Origin: Synergistaceae bacterium
GTDB taxonomy: Bacteria; Synergistota; Synergistia; Synergistales; Synergistaceae
Assembly: GCA_030523725.1 (NCBI GenBank)
Contig: JAUNHV010000008.1
Location: 1 to 64,000, forward strand
Length of the DNA: 64,000 bases
Direction: 5' to 3'
In this document: piece by piece, positions 35,229 through 44,103 of the stretch
How positions within the stretch are numbered: the first letter of the stretch is position 1
How the letters are laid out: each line of letters starts with the position of its first letter
The notes under the pieces: model-generated
What the model was told of the DNA's origin: nothing
Databases searched by the model: none
What the model saw: the letters and a program-made list of their open reading frames with translations, nothing else
Translations under genes and position numbers: made by a program

Positions 35229-36260
35229 TCACTCTTTAATAAAATCAAAAATCAATTTTTGTACCTCTATTGCCTCTGGAATTGGCGACATAATCGGAAA
35301 AACATGAAACAGTCCTTGTCCCTCAATGAGGGTACAGGACTGTTTATTTTCTTTATATATTTGAAAAAGTTTTTGAATATCTGGATAAAAAATTTCCGCT
35401 GTTGCAACAGTAATCAATGTTGAAGGAAGACCACTAACGCTGCCATTAATAGGGCTGATGCGGTAATCTGTTCTGTCATCTCCTGCTGCCCACATCTTGC
35501 CACACTCAATAAGTCCATATCGCGAGAGCATTAAATCTTTTGCCTCGTAGCGAGCATTTTCAGGGTTACTCATTGTGACATCCAGCCACGGTGACAATAA
35601 CACCATTTTGTCTGGTAGCTTTTTTGATTTTGCCTTTAAATCCATAACAAAACCTAATGCTAACCCGCCTCCGGAGGAGTCGCCTACAATGCAGACAGGC
35701 TTGTTTTTTATATTTTTTTTCTGCAATTCGCCATAGACTTCATGCAGAAGTTTGTAGGCGTCGCGATAATTTCCCTGAGGAGCGAGATTGTAAAGTGGCA
35801 TGATAACAGTTGCGTTTAATTTTGAGGAGAGCCTGTCGCAAAACATTATCTGGCTTGGCTCAATGCCAAAAATATAAGCCCCTCCGTGTAGATATAATAT
35901 TATTCTTTCTGTTTCAGTATGTGGGGTCAAGCTATAAACGTGTGTTTGCTCATACAATTTATCGCTTAGCAAATTTCTTAAGGTAATGTTTTTACCTGTT
36001 CTAAAATCCAACTGCGGTAATTCTAAATTTCCCGTCTTTCTTTGTGTGATTTGTTTTATGACGACAGTTTCCCAGCCCTTTTCTCCAAAAAAATCCACCC
36101 ATAAATTGGAATTTTCCTCGAGAAACTTTTTTGTTTCTTGAGTTTCTGTTATTTTTATTATTTTGCAACTATTGCTTGTAGTCATGAGGAAATACCTCCC
36201 TAAGAGAGTGACAATAATAATAAAAAAAATAAAAAGATGTGACTTGGAAAACTTTGTCAA
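35229..36260 (-). CDS. Membrane-anchored alpha/beta hydrolase of the hormone-sensitive lipase type
   Basis: The 343-residue protein has an N-terminal hydrophobic anchor (LFIFFIIIVTLLGRYF) and the alpha/beta hydrolase_3 motifs YLHGGAYIFG (oxyanion hole), VGDSSGGGLALG (Ser nucleophile) and GLFHVFP with the likely His. These enzymes hydrolyse small esters. The frame starts with TTG at 36260 behind a GGAG 11 bases upstream; the true start could be a later codon. It lies between the acid phosphatase and the GNAT pair, all leftward. Confidence 0.82.
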   Translation of the reverse strand: MTKFSKSHLFIFFIIIVTLLGRYFLMTTSNSCKIIKITETQETKKFLEENSNLWVDFFGEKGWETVVIKQITQRKTGNLELPQLDFRTGKNITLRNLLSDKLYEQTHVYSLTPHTETERIILYLHGGAYIFGIEPSQIMFCDRLSSKLNATVIMPLYNLAPQGNYRDAYKLLHEVYGELQKKNIKNKPVCIVGDSSGGGLALGFVMDLKAKSKKLPDKMVLLSPWLDVTMSNPENARYEAKDLMLSRYGLIECGKMWAAGDDRTDYRISPINGSVSGLPSTLITVATAEIFYPDIQKLFQIYKENKQSCTLIEGQGLFHVFPIMSPIPEAIEVQKLIFDFIKE

Positions 36261-36284
36261 AACCGTTATAGCTCCGTCTATTTT

Positions 36285-37583
36285 CTATTTATATTTGGCG
36301 ACCATGTCATCGTATGCTTTTATTGCTGCTTTGAATCTATCAATAATATCCTTTGCATTATATAGCCCGTCGCTATTAGCATTTAGCCCATTGAATTCAA
36401 GTCTATATTTGACAGGAGGATTTTTTAGGTCGAGTAGTGGGCGTTTTCTTAATTGTTCCGAGGATTGATAGACGTATGATACAGAATAATATTCCTTGCC
36501 GTCTCGTTTATCTTTCCATTTTTCTATAACAATCTTTCCGCCAATTGGGGTCTGCCTCTCCACAGAACAGGGCAGACGATATTCCTTTGCGTCTAATGCG
36601 GACAACACACTCACAATGTTGCTATCATGGCCGCACAAGAAGGTAAAAATGCGCTCGTTATTTAGCAACTCGCGGTTTATTTCTTTTAATAATGGGTGCG
36701 CTACATTTATTGAGATCAAAGGAAGTCCGAACAACATGTGAATATATGTATCAGCAATTTCGCTAATTGCGAGCCTGTCTTTTAGTGATATATCATGTCC
36801 AAAGGCAGCCTTTTTCTCATCGGGTTCTTCATAGTACTGTAACGTGAGAGCATCGCTTGCGGCAAGGGCAATTTTTAGTGATCCTTTTATAGTTTGTTCG
36901 TTTTTTAGTTTGAAAATAATTTTTGCATCTGTAGCAATTAATTTTGGTAGCTTTTTGGCATAATTGGATTGTTTATAATCCAATACCTTTTCCAACAGTT
37001 CAAAATTGTCCTCTAGGTCTGCCAAATTTATTAGCTCATCCTTTTGTTTTTCAACGTCTGCTTCATATTTTTTGCTAGTGAAGGTTAAGGCTGAGGAGAA
37101 TATTGGGTCCGCTATGCCAATTTTTCCGTGATGTTCAACGTTAATATTTGCTATTGGAAACATTCCGCTTGAAAAAATTTTGGCTGTGGCAATGGTTCTC
37201 TGCTTGGAATTAGCGTAAATTCTGACAGTCTTTCCCGTTGGAATCCAGTTTTCTTCCATCAGACCTCTGTCAACCAAATATTTTCTGAAATATTGCCCCA
37301 TTTCCGACTCAAGATTTCCGCCACGAAGAGACAATTCACTTGGGCGTGAAGACCAATCAAACCATTTATGATTTGTAACTTCGCTTAAAACTGAGCTGCC
37401 ACCTGATAAAGGTGAACGGATATTGTGCCTGCTCAAGACTAACATTTTTACAAGCTTGTATTTATTTTTATCAACACAGAAATTTTTGTGACTCGAAGAA
37501 GCGTCACACTTCGGTGTTGCAAATAGACTTAGCAGTAGTAATACTGCACATATACATATTGTCTTTACAGTTTTTCTTTTCAT
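36285..37583 (-). CDS. Secreted histidine acid phosphatase (glucose-1-phosphatase/phytase type)
   Basis: The 432-residue protein has a signal peptide (TICICAVLLLLSLFATP) and the RHxxRxP catalytic motif as LVLSRHNIRSPL, plus the late HD pair in FLCGHDSNIVS. The spacing and length fit the Agp/AppA branch of histidine acid phosphatases, which use the first His as nucleophile and the Asp as proton donor to release phosphate from sugar phosphates or phytate in the periplasm. Its ATG overlaps the end of the AlkD-like gene. Confidence 0.9.
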   Translation of the reverse strand: MKRKTVKTICICAVLLLLSLFATPKCDASSSHKNFCVDKNKYKLVKMLVLSRHNIRSPLSGGSSVLSEVTNHKWFDWSSRPSELSLRGGNLESEMGQYFRKYLVDRGLMEENWIPTGKTVRIYANSKQRTIATAKIFSSGMFPIANINVEHHGKIGIADPIFSSALTFTSKKYEADVEKQKDELINLADLEDNFELLEKVLDYKQSNYAKKLPKLIATDAKIIFKLKNEQTIKGSLKIALAASDALTLQYYEEPDEKKAAFGHDISLKDRLAISEIADTYIHMLFGLPLISINVAHPLLKEINRELLNNERIFTFLCGHDSNIVSVLSALDAKEYRLPCSVERQTPIGGKIVIEKWKDKRDGKEYYSVSYVYQSSEQLRKRPLLDLKNPPVKYRLEFNGLNANSDGLYNAKDIIDRFKAAIKAYDDMVAKYK

Positions 37584-38272
37584 TACCCTTTCTCCAATTG
37601 CTTCAGTGTTCTCAGATATACCTTCTTGTCATCCGTTATTCTGTAACTTTCAATAGCTTTTTGAACAGTCTTATTATGTGTCCACCTATCAAGTCTGTTA
37701 TTTTCAAGGTATGGAATGGTGCTATTCCACTGCTTTGCGAGCGCTGTGGCAAAAAACCACGCTATCATCATATTGACATAATATTCATTGCTTCTTACGG
37801 TAGCGGAAATTTCAAGAAATTCTGGCATAAAATCATCATCAAGAAAATGACTCATAAGCATCTCTATGCCAAATCTTATCGTGTAAGTTTCACTTGATTT
37901 CACCCATTCTCTGATTTTAGCAATTAGCATGGGCTTATGTTTCTTGAAAATCTTTGGTGACATTATATCACATACTGCCCAGTTATCTACAAAGGGGAGA
38001 AAACGATCGGTTGCCTCTATTGTTTTGTCGTAATCCTGCATCTCGGATATAAGCAGTCCGTGAAGCATATTCTCGTCATAGTATTTGTGTGGCAATTCCT
38101 GAAGAAATGTTGCTGCAATAGGTTTTCCCTTAATTTCTTTTGCTAATTTTCTTACTTCTGGAACTCGTACACCTATAAAAAGAGACTCATCAACCGTTGG
38201 CGTGAGTTTTGCCTGAAACGTAGCATACGCTTCATCACGCAAGGCAAATAACATTTTGGTTATCTTTTTCAT
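37583..38272 (-). CDS. AlkD-like DNA alkylation repair protein
   Basis: About 229 residues made of repeated helices, with VRVPEVRKLAKEI, the DNWAVCDIMS block and IRFGIEMLMSHFLDDD, all typical of the HEAT-repeat AlkD family of DNA glycosylases that remove bulky or alkylated bases. The start MKKITKMLFAL at 38272 is preferred; the longer frame to 38323 overlaps the upstream gene. It is also possible that it is one of the AlkD relatives with no proven glycosylase activity. Confidence 0.8.
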   Translation of the reverse strand: MKKITKMLFALRDEAYATFQAKLTPTVDESLFIGVRVPEVRKLAKEIKGKPIAATFLQELPHKYYDENMLHGLLISEMQDYDKTIEATDRFLPFVDNWAVCDIMSPKIFKKHKPMLIAKIREWVKSSETYTIRFGIEMLMSHFLDDDFMPEFLEISATVRSNEYYVNMMIAWFFATALAKQWNSTIPYLENNRLDRWTHNKTVQKAIESYRITDDKKVYLRTLKQLEKG

Positions 38273-38280
38273 CTTTTTAT

Positions 38281-38973
38281 TTACTGTTTTTCTTTTGAAA
38301 AGGGGCAACGCGTGCCGATGCACTGATTATTTTGTGTTGAAAAATTGCAAATGACATCAGTTTTTTCCATCTCAATGCCGAAATTTTCTTTAACAAAATC
38401 CATGGCAGCAAGGATGGAAAGATAGGAATCACGTTTGCAACAACGAGGTCCACCAACGGAACCAATTGAAGCGAGTGATTTTGCCGTCATTTGATTAGAA
38501 AGGCCAAATGGCGCCAAGGCAAGAGGTGTTGAGCCAGTAATAATTGATACAAATATCCCTGAGCTAATGCCTGCCCCACAAGCGCCCCAAAAACCACAGG
38601 CTCCTCCTGGAACGTTCTGAGCTCGATTTTTCATTTCTGCCAATGCTTTTGCAAGGTTAATTTCTCCGCCAGCGTTTTTGTATGCCGTTAGGAGTGCAGA
38701 ACCGACCATAATGTGGTGTTCTGGACCGTGCATGTGACAAAAGGGAAGACTCATCATTTTGTTTAGAATTTCTATTGGATTTGCCGAAGTTTCTGCAAGG
38801 CAAACGCCGAAAATGCTGTCAATTCCCTTTGTGTGGCATTCATTACAGACATAATGTCCATTCACACAATGAGCTTTGCTAAGCTCCTTTTTATGGCATA
38901 TTGCACACTCCAACTCTCTATCCTCCGTGAGATATTTGAGCGGTGCTTTACAAATTATACATTCTTCCTTCAT
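38281..38973 (-). CDS. DUF5714 cysteine-rich protein
   Basis: The 230-residue protein starts with a zinc-ribbon-like region of CxxC pairs (CIICKAPL, CAICHKKEL, CNECHTKG). It then has a conserved HMHGPEHHIMVGSALL block, a glycine-rich GGACGFWGACGAGISSG segment and GGPRCCKRDSY. This arrangement matches the DUF5714 family of anaerobes, whose function is not established; the conserved Cys and His suggest metal binding. It ends 9 bases before the AlkD-like gene. Confidence 0.8.
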   Translation of the reverse strand: MKEECIICKAPLKYLTEDRELECAICHKKELSKAHCVNGHYVCNECHTKGIDSIFGVCLAETSANPIEILNKMMSLPFCHMHGPEHHIMVGSALLTAYKNAGGEINLAKALAEMKNRAQNVPGGACGFWGACGAGISSGIFVSIITGSTPLALAPFGLSNQMTAKSLASIGSVGGPRCCKRDSYLSILAAMDFVKENFGIEMEKTDVICNFSTQNNQCIGTRCPFSKEKQ

Positions 38974-39020
38974 GCGCTACTCCTTTTATAAAACATCTAT
39001 TTCCCAATTTCAAAAATTTT

Positions 39021-39272
39021 TTATTTTTGGGGAATAGATGTTTTTGTAGACTTTAGATTTTTTTTCATTTCTTCAACTTCTGCCACTGCAGCAAGAGTAG
39101 TTGCATTAGGAACTTCCTGTCTAATATCAAAAGGAATTGCCTTTTCTCGAAGCATTTGCCTTAAAAATATATTAACAGCAGTTGATAAATCTAAACCAAA
39201 TTCAACAAGCATTGCTTGAGCTTTTGGCTTAATTTCCTCATCTATACTTATATTTGTTGCAACTTTTGCCAT
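39021..39272 (-). CDS. RelB/DinJ-type antitoxin without a partner
   Basis: The 83-residue protein begins MAKVATNISIDEEIKPKAQ and contains GLDLSTAVNIFLRQ and IPFDI, the ribbon-helix-helix DinJ/RelB pattern. Such antitoxins repress their own operon and bind a YafQ/RelE-type RNase. No toxin ORF lies within the next genes on either side, so this copy appears orphaned. An acidic, Lys-rich C-terminal tail remains, as if a toxin-binding region were intact. Confidence 0.85.
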   Translation of the reverse strand: MAKVATNISIDEEIKPKAQAMLVEFGLDLSTAVNIFLRQMLREKAIPFDIRQEVPNATTLAAVAEVEEMKKNLKSTKTSIPQK

Positions 39273-39599
39273 GATATTTACCTCCTTGATATAGTTTTAA
39301 CCGCCCATAATCGTATTATAATTTAGAACTTTATAATAATCAATATATATTGCGCATGTTATGTGTAGTATTAAAAGGTCGCTAGTGGAATAATAAAGAA
39401 TGGGGACGTGTTTAATCGTAGCTTATAGTGTATAATAACGCTGACTAGGGCGAGGAAGGGAAAAATATGTTAGGCACAATTCTTGAGAAAGGATTGAGAA
39501 ACAACAAAAGACTTTAGCCTTACCAAAAATATGAAAAATAGCATACAAAAATTTATGTGAGATAGATTCATTCATAACCTTGAATAGGAGGAGGTTAAG
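39273..39599. other. Intergenic stretch between the antitoxin and the flavoprotein unit
   Basis: It holds the divergent upstream regions. A TATAAT occurs at 39431-39436, and a 16-codon ORF at 39467-39517 follows a GAGGAAGGG sequence. I see no recognisable product in it and do not call it a gene. Confidence 0.4.
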
Positions 39600-39674
39600 A
39601 TGGAAAAATTAACATTAGATTGTGTATTATGTTATGACGCTCCATGCACTAAAGAGTGCAAAAAATACCTGTAA
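39600..39674 (+). CDS. 24-residue cysteine-rich microprotein
   Basis: The ORF starts with ATG behind a very strong AGGAGGAG and encodes a short peptide with CVLCYDAPCTKECKK. The Cx2C, then Cx4C and Cx3C spacing resembles the N-terminal iron-sulfur motif of dihydropyrimidine dehydrogenase/glutamate-synthase-like subunits (CxxCxDAPCxxxC). It ends 15 bases before the flavin reductase gene and should be translated just upstream of it. It may be a small Fe-S or metal-binding partner of that enzyme, a leader peptide, or a relic of a lost larger gene. Confidence 0.5.
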   Translation: MEKLTLDCVLCYDAPCTKECKKYL

Positions 39675-39689
39675 ATTAGGAACTGTACA

Positions 39690-41495
39690 ATGCTAAAAAA
39701 AATTTTTAACAACAAAAAAATTATAGCTTTGATAATCTTTTTTTCTGTTCTATGTATGTGTGGAGTCTGTTTTTCATCATCACGTTCCAGAAATCCAAAA
39801 GAAATTGACGTAGATATTGCTATTATTGGTGCTGGTGGTGCCGGAATGACAGCGGCAATTGCGGCTTGTGAAGCTGGAGTGCAAAATATTGTAATCTTGG
39901 AAAAACAAGCCTTTGTTGGTGGCAATACTTTAAGAGCCTCTGCCGGATTTAATGCCGCGAATACACGTTACCAAAAAGCAGCACACATAGAGGATTCTAC
40001 CGAACTTTTTATGCAAGACACCATAAAAGGTGGCAAGGGGCTAAATGATAGGGAACTGGTAAAAAGTTTGGCACTAAATTCTGCAAAAACATTAGACTGG
40101 TTCAACGGATTAGGGGCAAATCTTACCCAACTTGGAATACTTGGTGGTTCAAGTGTTAAGCGCACACATAGACCAGCAGACACCTCTTCCGTTGGTCACG
40201 TTATCGTCCAAACCTTGAATAAACAACTAAATCTTCATAAAATTCCCGTTTTGTTAGAGACGACTGCCACGAAAATTTTAACAAACTCGAAGGGCAAAGT
40301 TTGTGGCGTAGAGGCACGTGGTAAAAATGGAAATAAAATTATTATCCACTGTAAAGCAGTAGTCCTCGCAACAGGTGGTTTTTCTGCTAATCAAAAATTG
40401 GTTACATCATACAGAGCAGATTTAGCAGGCTTTGGCACCACCAATCACCCTGGCGCAACAGGAGACGGCATAAAAATGGCAAAAAAGCTTGACGCTGCAC
40501 TTCTTGATATGAAACTAATACAGACACATCCGACGGTACACCCAACTACGCAAACAATGTTTACGGAAGCAGTTCGTGGAAATGGCGGTATCCTAGTGAA
40601 TAAAGAGGGAAAACGTTTTGTCAATGAACTTGCTACACGAGACATCGTATCTGCTGCAATACTAAAACAGAATGGTAAAAGTTGTTACTTGGTTTTTGAT
40701 GATGCCGTGAGAAAAAGCTTGAAGGCGATTGAAGAATATGTGAAGTTGAAAATTGTGAAGGAGGCAAATACACTGGAAGAACTAGCAAATTCTATACAGG
40801 TTCCTCAAGGGGAATTTATCGCGACAATGACACGTTATGGCAATTTTCAGCGCAATGGACATGACCCCGACTTTGGAAGATGTAGTATGGAAAGACCTCT
40901 TAACCAGCCCAGGTTTTACGCAGCAATTTGTGCCCCTGCAATTCACCATACAATGGGCGGGGTGAAAATTAACACAAACTGCGAGGTAATAAACAAAAAA
41001 GGAGCAAAGATAAGTGGTCTTTTCGCTGCTGGGGAAGTTGTTGGTGGTGTCCATGGTGGCAATAGACTCGCAGGAAATGCCATTGCCGATATTATCGTCT
41101 TTGGTCGCATAGCAGGTAAAGGTGCCGCTGACTACATCAAAAATAATGGCGAAATAACTTCAAGTAAGGCGAATAAAGAGTTAACCCAAGAAGAAACTAC
41201 CCCTTTGGTGATTGCAAATAAAAAGGGCAAATATAAAGACGGAAAGTATGATGGAAGCGCACCAGGAAGACACGGAGATATCAAGATTCGAGTTACCGTA
41301 ACAAACGGTAACATTACAAAGCTTGAATTGATAGAACATAATGATACATCGGGGTTGCTCGAAGCAACCTTAAAACAAATAGAGACAAGAATGCTCACAT
41401 CACAAAACACAGATGTTGAAGTCGTGTCTGGGGCGACCTTGTCAAGCAATGGAATTATCGAAGCTACACGTCAAGCTCTACAAAAAGCACGTTGA
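39690..41495 (+). CDS. Secreted flavin reductase of the urocanate/fumarate reductase type with FMN-binding domain
   Basis: The 601-residue protein starts with a hydrophobic signal (IIALIIFFSVLCMCGVCF). A FAD-binding domain follows with IAIIGAGGAGMTAA and EKQAFVGGNTLRASAG, and a late HHTMGGVKI then GLFAAGEVVGGVHGGNRLAGNA block, as in fumarate reductase flavoproteins. The C-terminal 90 residues form an FMN-binding domain with VVSGATLSSNG, where the Thr is the usual site of covalent FMN attachment by ApbE. Related enzymes reduce urocanate, fumarate or other enoates outside the inner membrane as respiratory electron acceptors. No haem motif is present, so electrons must come from another carrier. 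The microprotein at 39600 is directly upstream. A palindromic repeat and then a dicarboxylate symporter follow. Confidence 0.9.
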   Translation: MLKKIFNNKKIIALIIFFSVLCMCGVCFSSSRSRNPKEIDVDIAIIGAGGAGMTAAIAACEAGVQNIVILEKQAFVGGNTLRASAGFNAANTRYQKAAHIEDSTELFMQDTIKGGKGLNDRELVKSLALNSAKTLDWFNGLGANLTQLGILGGSSVKRTHRPADTSSVGHVIVQTLNKQLNLHKIPVLLETTATKILTNSKGKVCGVEARGKNGNKIIIHCKAVVLATGGFSANQKLVTSYRADLAGFGTTNHPGATGDGIKMAKKLDAALLDMKLIQTHPTVHPTTQTMFTEAVRGNGGILVNKEGKRFVNELATRDIVSAAILKQNGKSCYLVFDDAVRKSLKAIEEYVKLKIVKEANTLEELANSIQVPQGEFIATMTRYGNFQRNGHDPDFGRCSMERPLNQPRFYAAICAPAIHHTMGGVKINTNCEVINKKGAKISGLFAAGEVVGGVHGGNRLAGNAIADIIVFGRIAGKGAADYIKNNGEITSSKANKELTQEETTPLVIANKKGKYKDGKYDGSAPGRHGDIKIRVTVTNGNITKLELIEHNDTSGLLEATLKQIETRMLTSQNTDVEVVSGATLSSNGIIEATRQALQKAR

Positions 41496-41615
41496 CATCC
41501 AACTAGCTTAATTGCCTGATTCAGAATCCCGTCTAAGTGTTTTGCGCAATCCGTCCTCATAAATGAGGCCTTTCCACAGCAAGCTGCTGGGTATTAGCCC
41601 CTAGCCTTGCAGAAT

Positions 41616-41742
41616 AAAACGAGGATTATATACCTCATCTGCTTTGCGGTTGGGCGTAAAAGGGTGCTAGATGGACGACTAGTCCACCTCCACTCCTTTT
41701 GCTCCCAGCCGCTTTGTATCTGAGGCATTTAATCCTCGTTTT
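41616..41742. repeat. 127-bp palindromic repeat, copy 2
   Basis: Same length and layout as copy 1 (19559-19685), with about ten differences by eye. The outer stem AAAACGAGGATTA pairs with 41730-41742, and the apical hairpin around GACTAGTC is identical. Several differences replace a pair with a G-T pair and so keep the fold. It lies 120 bases after the flavin reductase gene and also ends in TTTTTGGG. Confidence 0.85.
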
Positions 41743-41862
41743 TGGGAGGCATTAACAGCTAGCTATTCTTGAGTAATATCAAAAATTTGCGTTTTGAATA
41801 TTCCCTCCTTTGTGATAGAATGTCAAACAATTTAGTTTATACAGTTTGGGAGCGTATAAGAG

Positions 41863-43122
41863 ATGTCAAACAAAATTAACGTGGGAAAGGCCTATTTATT
41901 TCCTATTATTCTTTTTGTATCAATTGCACTGGGGTCACTTTTTGGTGCAAAATTTGGGGAGACTGCATTAAAGCTTCAGCCAGTTGCAGACCTCTTTATT
42001 AACGCGCTTTTTATGCTCGTTGTTCCGCTCGTTTTTACCACAATTTGCTCCACCATTGCTAGTATGTCATCAATGGAACGACTAGGGCGAGTGATGAAAT
42101 GGATGCTTTTTGTTTTTTTTGTAACCGGAGCGATTGCATCCGTTATTGCCTTTGTTGTTTTCAGCTATTACCCTCCTGCAGCGAATTTTTCTCTCATTGA
42201 AAGCTCAGTGGCTGGTACATCTGCTAACGCTGCTTTAAAAAATTCTGGCATAATGAAACAGCTTGTCGGTGCCTTCACCGTTGATGATTTTGCACTGCTT
42301 TTAAGCAGAAAATCTATGTTACAGTTGATTGTCTTTACAATATTTTTTGGGCTTTCGCTACAAAGTCTTGGAGAGCGTGGCAGAGCCGTTGGACGTGGCA
42401 TTGCAACTATTGCTGAAGCAATGGTGCACATGGTGCAGCTTGTTATGTATCTTGCACCTCTTGGGCTTTTTGCATATTTTGCAATTCTTGTTGGTCACCA
42501 TGGCCCACAGCTTTTAGGAGTTTACTTCAAGGCTATTGTCATTTTCTATGTAACTGCTATTGCATATTTCTTTATTGCCTTTACAATCTACGTTGCTTGG
42601 GCAACGAGAGGAAGGGGAATAAAAACATTTTGGTCTAGCATAGTGCCCCCTGCACTTATGTCACTCGGAAGTGGCAGCTCTACTGCAACACTACCGCTTA
42701 ATTTGCAAGCAGCAACAAACCTCGGTGTGCCACAAGATATTTCCGGCCTTGTTTTGCCAATCGGTGCAACTGCTCACATGGAAGGGTCATGCATTTCTGG
42801 GATTTTGAAAATCGCTTTTCTCTACGGAATGTTTAATATGCCTTTTACCGGAATAAAAACTTTAGTGCTCGCCATTTTTATTTCTGTGCTTTCTGGCATC
42901 GTGCATTCCGGAGTAACTGGCGGTGGGCTCATTGGTGAAGCTCTTATAATTTCTCTTTATGGTTTTCCCCCGGAAGCATTTCCAATTGCAGTTACCCTTG
43001 CCTTTCTTGTTGACCCAGTTGCCACCATGGTTAATTCCGTAGGTGACACAGTAAGTTCAATGATTATCACAAGGATATTAGAGGGCAAGGACTGGTTTGA
43101 GAAGGCAAAGGGGCAAAATTGA
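41863..43122 (+). CDS. Dicarboxylate/amino acid:cation symporter (DAACS family)
   Basis: The 419-residue polytopic protein carries the family motifs: the serine-rich re-entrant loop MSLGSGSSTATLPLN, the GLVLPIGATAHMEG block and the late DPVATMVNSVGDTV region that binds sodium and the carboxylate substrate. Members of the GltP/GltT/DctA family take up glutamate, aspartate or C4-dicarboxylates with Na+ or H+. Its position near a secreted enoate reductase suggests carboxylate traffic, but that is only context. Its stop overlaps the coaX start. Confidence 0.92.
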   Translation: MSNKINVGKAYLFPIILFVSIALGSLFGAKFGETALKLQPVADLFINALFMLVVPLVFTTICSTIASMSSMERLGRVMKWMLFVFFVTGAIASVIAFVVFSYYPPAANFSLIESSVAGTSANAALKNSGIMKQLVGAFTVDDFALLLSRKSMLQLIVFTIFFGLSLQSLGERGRAVGRGIATIAEAMVHMVQLVMYLAPLGLFAYFAILVGHHGPQLLGVYFKAIVIFYVTAIAYFFIAFTIYVAWATRGRGIKTFWSSIVPPALMSLGSGSSTATLPLNLQAATNLGVPQDISGLVLPIGATAHMEGSCISGILKIAFLYGMFNMPFTGIKTLVLAIFISVLSGIVHSGVTGGGLIGEALIISLYGFPPEAFPIAVTLAFLVDPVATMVNSVGDTVSSMIITRILEGKDWFEKAKGQN

Positions 43123-43880
43123 CACTCATTTTTGATGTAGGCAACACATCTGTTGTAACAGCGGTATATGATGGAAACAAACTGCTTCACACATGGAGAT
43201 TCCCTTCAAAAAAGCAAACTGCTGCTAAATTTTCTGTGGCACTTTCCCGTGCTTTTCGTGAAGCAAAAATAGAAACCACTAGCATTGACGGTGCTGCGTA
43301 TGCCAGTGTTGTCCCACTTGCAAACCAAATCCTTGAAGAAACCGTGCAAAAAATTTTTGGCTTCAAGCCATTCTCTGTGACGGCGGGAAGTGCAAATCTG
43401 CCATTCAAGGGTCTTCCACGAGAGCTTGGAGCTGACAGGGTTGCAGATATCGCTATGGCATACAAAAGATATGGTGCTCCCTGCATAGTTGTAGATATGG
43501 GAACAGCGATTACCCTTGATGTTGTATCTCAAGAACCTGCACGTCTTCTGGGTGGTGCTATAACTCTTGGCATTAGATCTATGTTTGAAGTGCTTGGAGC
43601 AAACACCGCGCTACTCCCCAGTAACCTTATCGCTAACGCACCGAGTAAGGCTATTGGCACGACGACAGAAACACAGATGCAAAGCGGCATAGTTTTTGGT
43701 GCAGCAGCTATGGTTGATGGGCTAATAAAACGCACATGGAAAGAGCTGGGGAAGGAATGTCGTGTTATTGCAACTGGCGGTGATGCAGAGCTAATTTCTC
43801 AATTTTCAAACAGGATAAACGTATTAGACAAAAATTTGACACTCGACGGCATAAAATATATTTACGAGTTAAACAAGTAA
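43119..43880 (+). CDS. coaX: Type III pantothenate kinase
   Basis: The 253-residue protein opens with the phosphate-binding LIFDVGNTSVV and has ELGADRVADIA and IVVDMGTAITLDVV, all hallmarks of CoaX. It phosphorylates pantothenate in the first step of coenzyme A synthesis and is not inhibited by CoA. It starts with TTG overlapping the symporter stop (TTGA). CoA from this pathway is also the source of the phosphopantetheine arms needed by the NRPS carrier domains. Confidence 0.95.
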   Translation: MTLIFDVGNTSVVTAVYDGNKLLHTWRFPSKKQTAAKFSVALSRAFREAKIETTSIDGAAYASVVPLANQILEETVQKIFGFKPFSVTAGSANLPFKGLPRELGADRVADIAMAYKRYGAPCIVVDMGTAITLDVVSQEPARLLGGAITLGIRSMFEVLGANTALLPSNLIANAPSKAIGTTTETQMQSGIVFGAAAMVDGLIKRTWKELGKECRVIATGGDAELISQFSNRINVLDKNLTLDGIKYIYELNK

Positions 43881-43888
43881 AAAACAAA

Positions 43889-43936
43889 AAAGAAGCAACA
43901 TATATTGCAAGTTGATAATATGTGTTGCTTCTTTTT
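43889..43936 (+). terminator. Intrinsic terminator after coaX
   Basis: GAAGCAACA pairs with TGTTGCTTC across an AT-rich apical part, followed by a T run. It begins about 10 bases after the stop. Confidence 0.75.
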
Positions 43937-43994
43937 CTTCTTGCGATTTTTATTGGGTAATTTTTACCAAAAGTAGTATTAAAAGATAAAAGTG

Positions 43995-44092
43995 TATAAT
44001 ATTGCAAAAATATCTTTTAGCAGTTTGAAATTTACGCAAGACTATGTATAATAAAAGAAATTTCTGTAAAGATTAGCAAAAATATCTTTTAG
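43995..44092 (+). promoter_or_regulatory. Promoter region with a 17-bp direct repeat
   Basis: GCAAAAATATCTTTTAG occurs at 44004-44020 and again at 44076-44092, the second copy running into the ribosome-binding site of the ATPase gene. TATAAT boxes lie at 43995-44000 and 44047-44052; the second has TTGAAA (44025-44030) 16 bases upstream. The repeats could be operator sites for autoregulation. Confidence 0.55.
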
Positions 44093-44103
44093 GAGTAATT
44101 TAC

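Noticed and set aside
39467-39517. A 16-codon ORF with a GAGGAAGGG upstream
   Set aside because: Too short to judge, with no recognisable motif. It vaguely resembles the start of acyl-adenylating enzymes, but that is not enough to call it.
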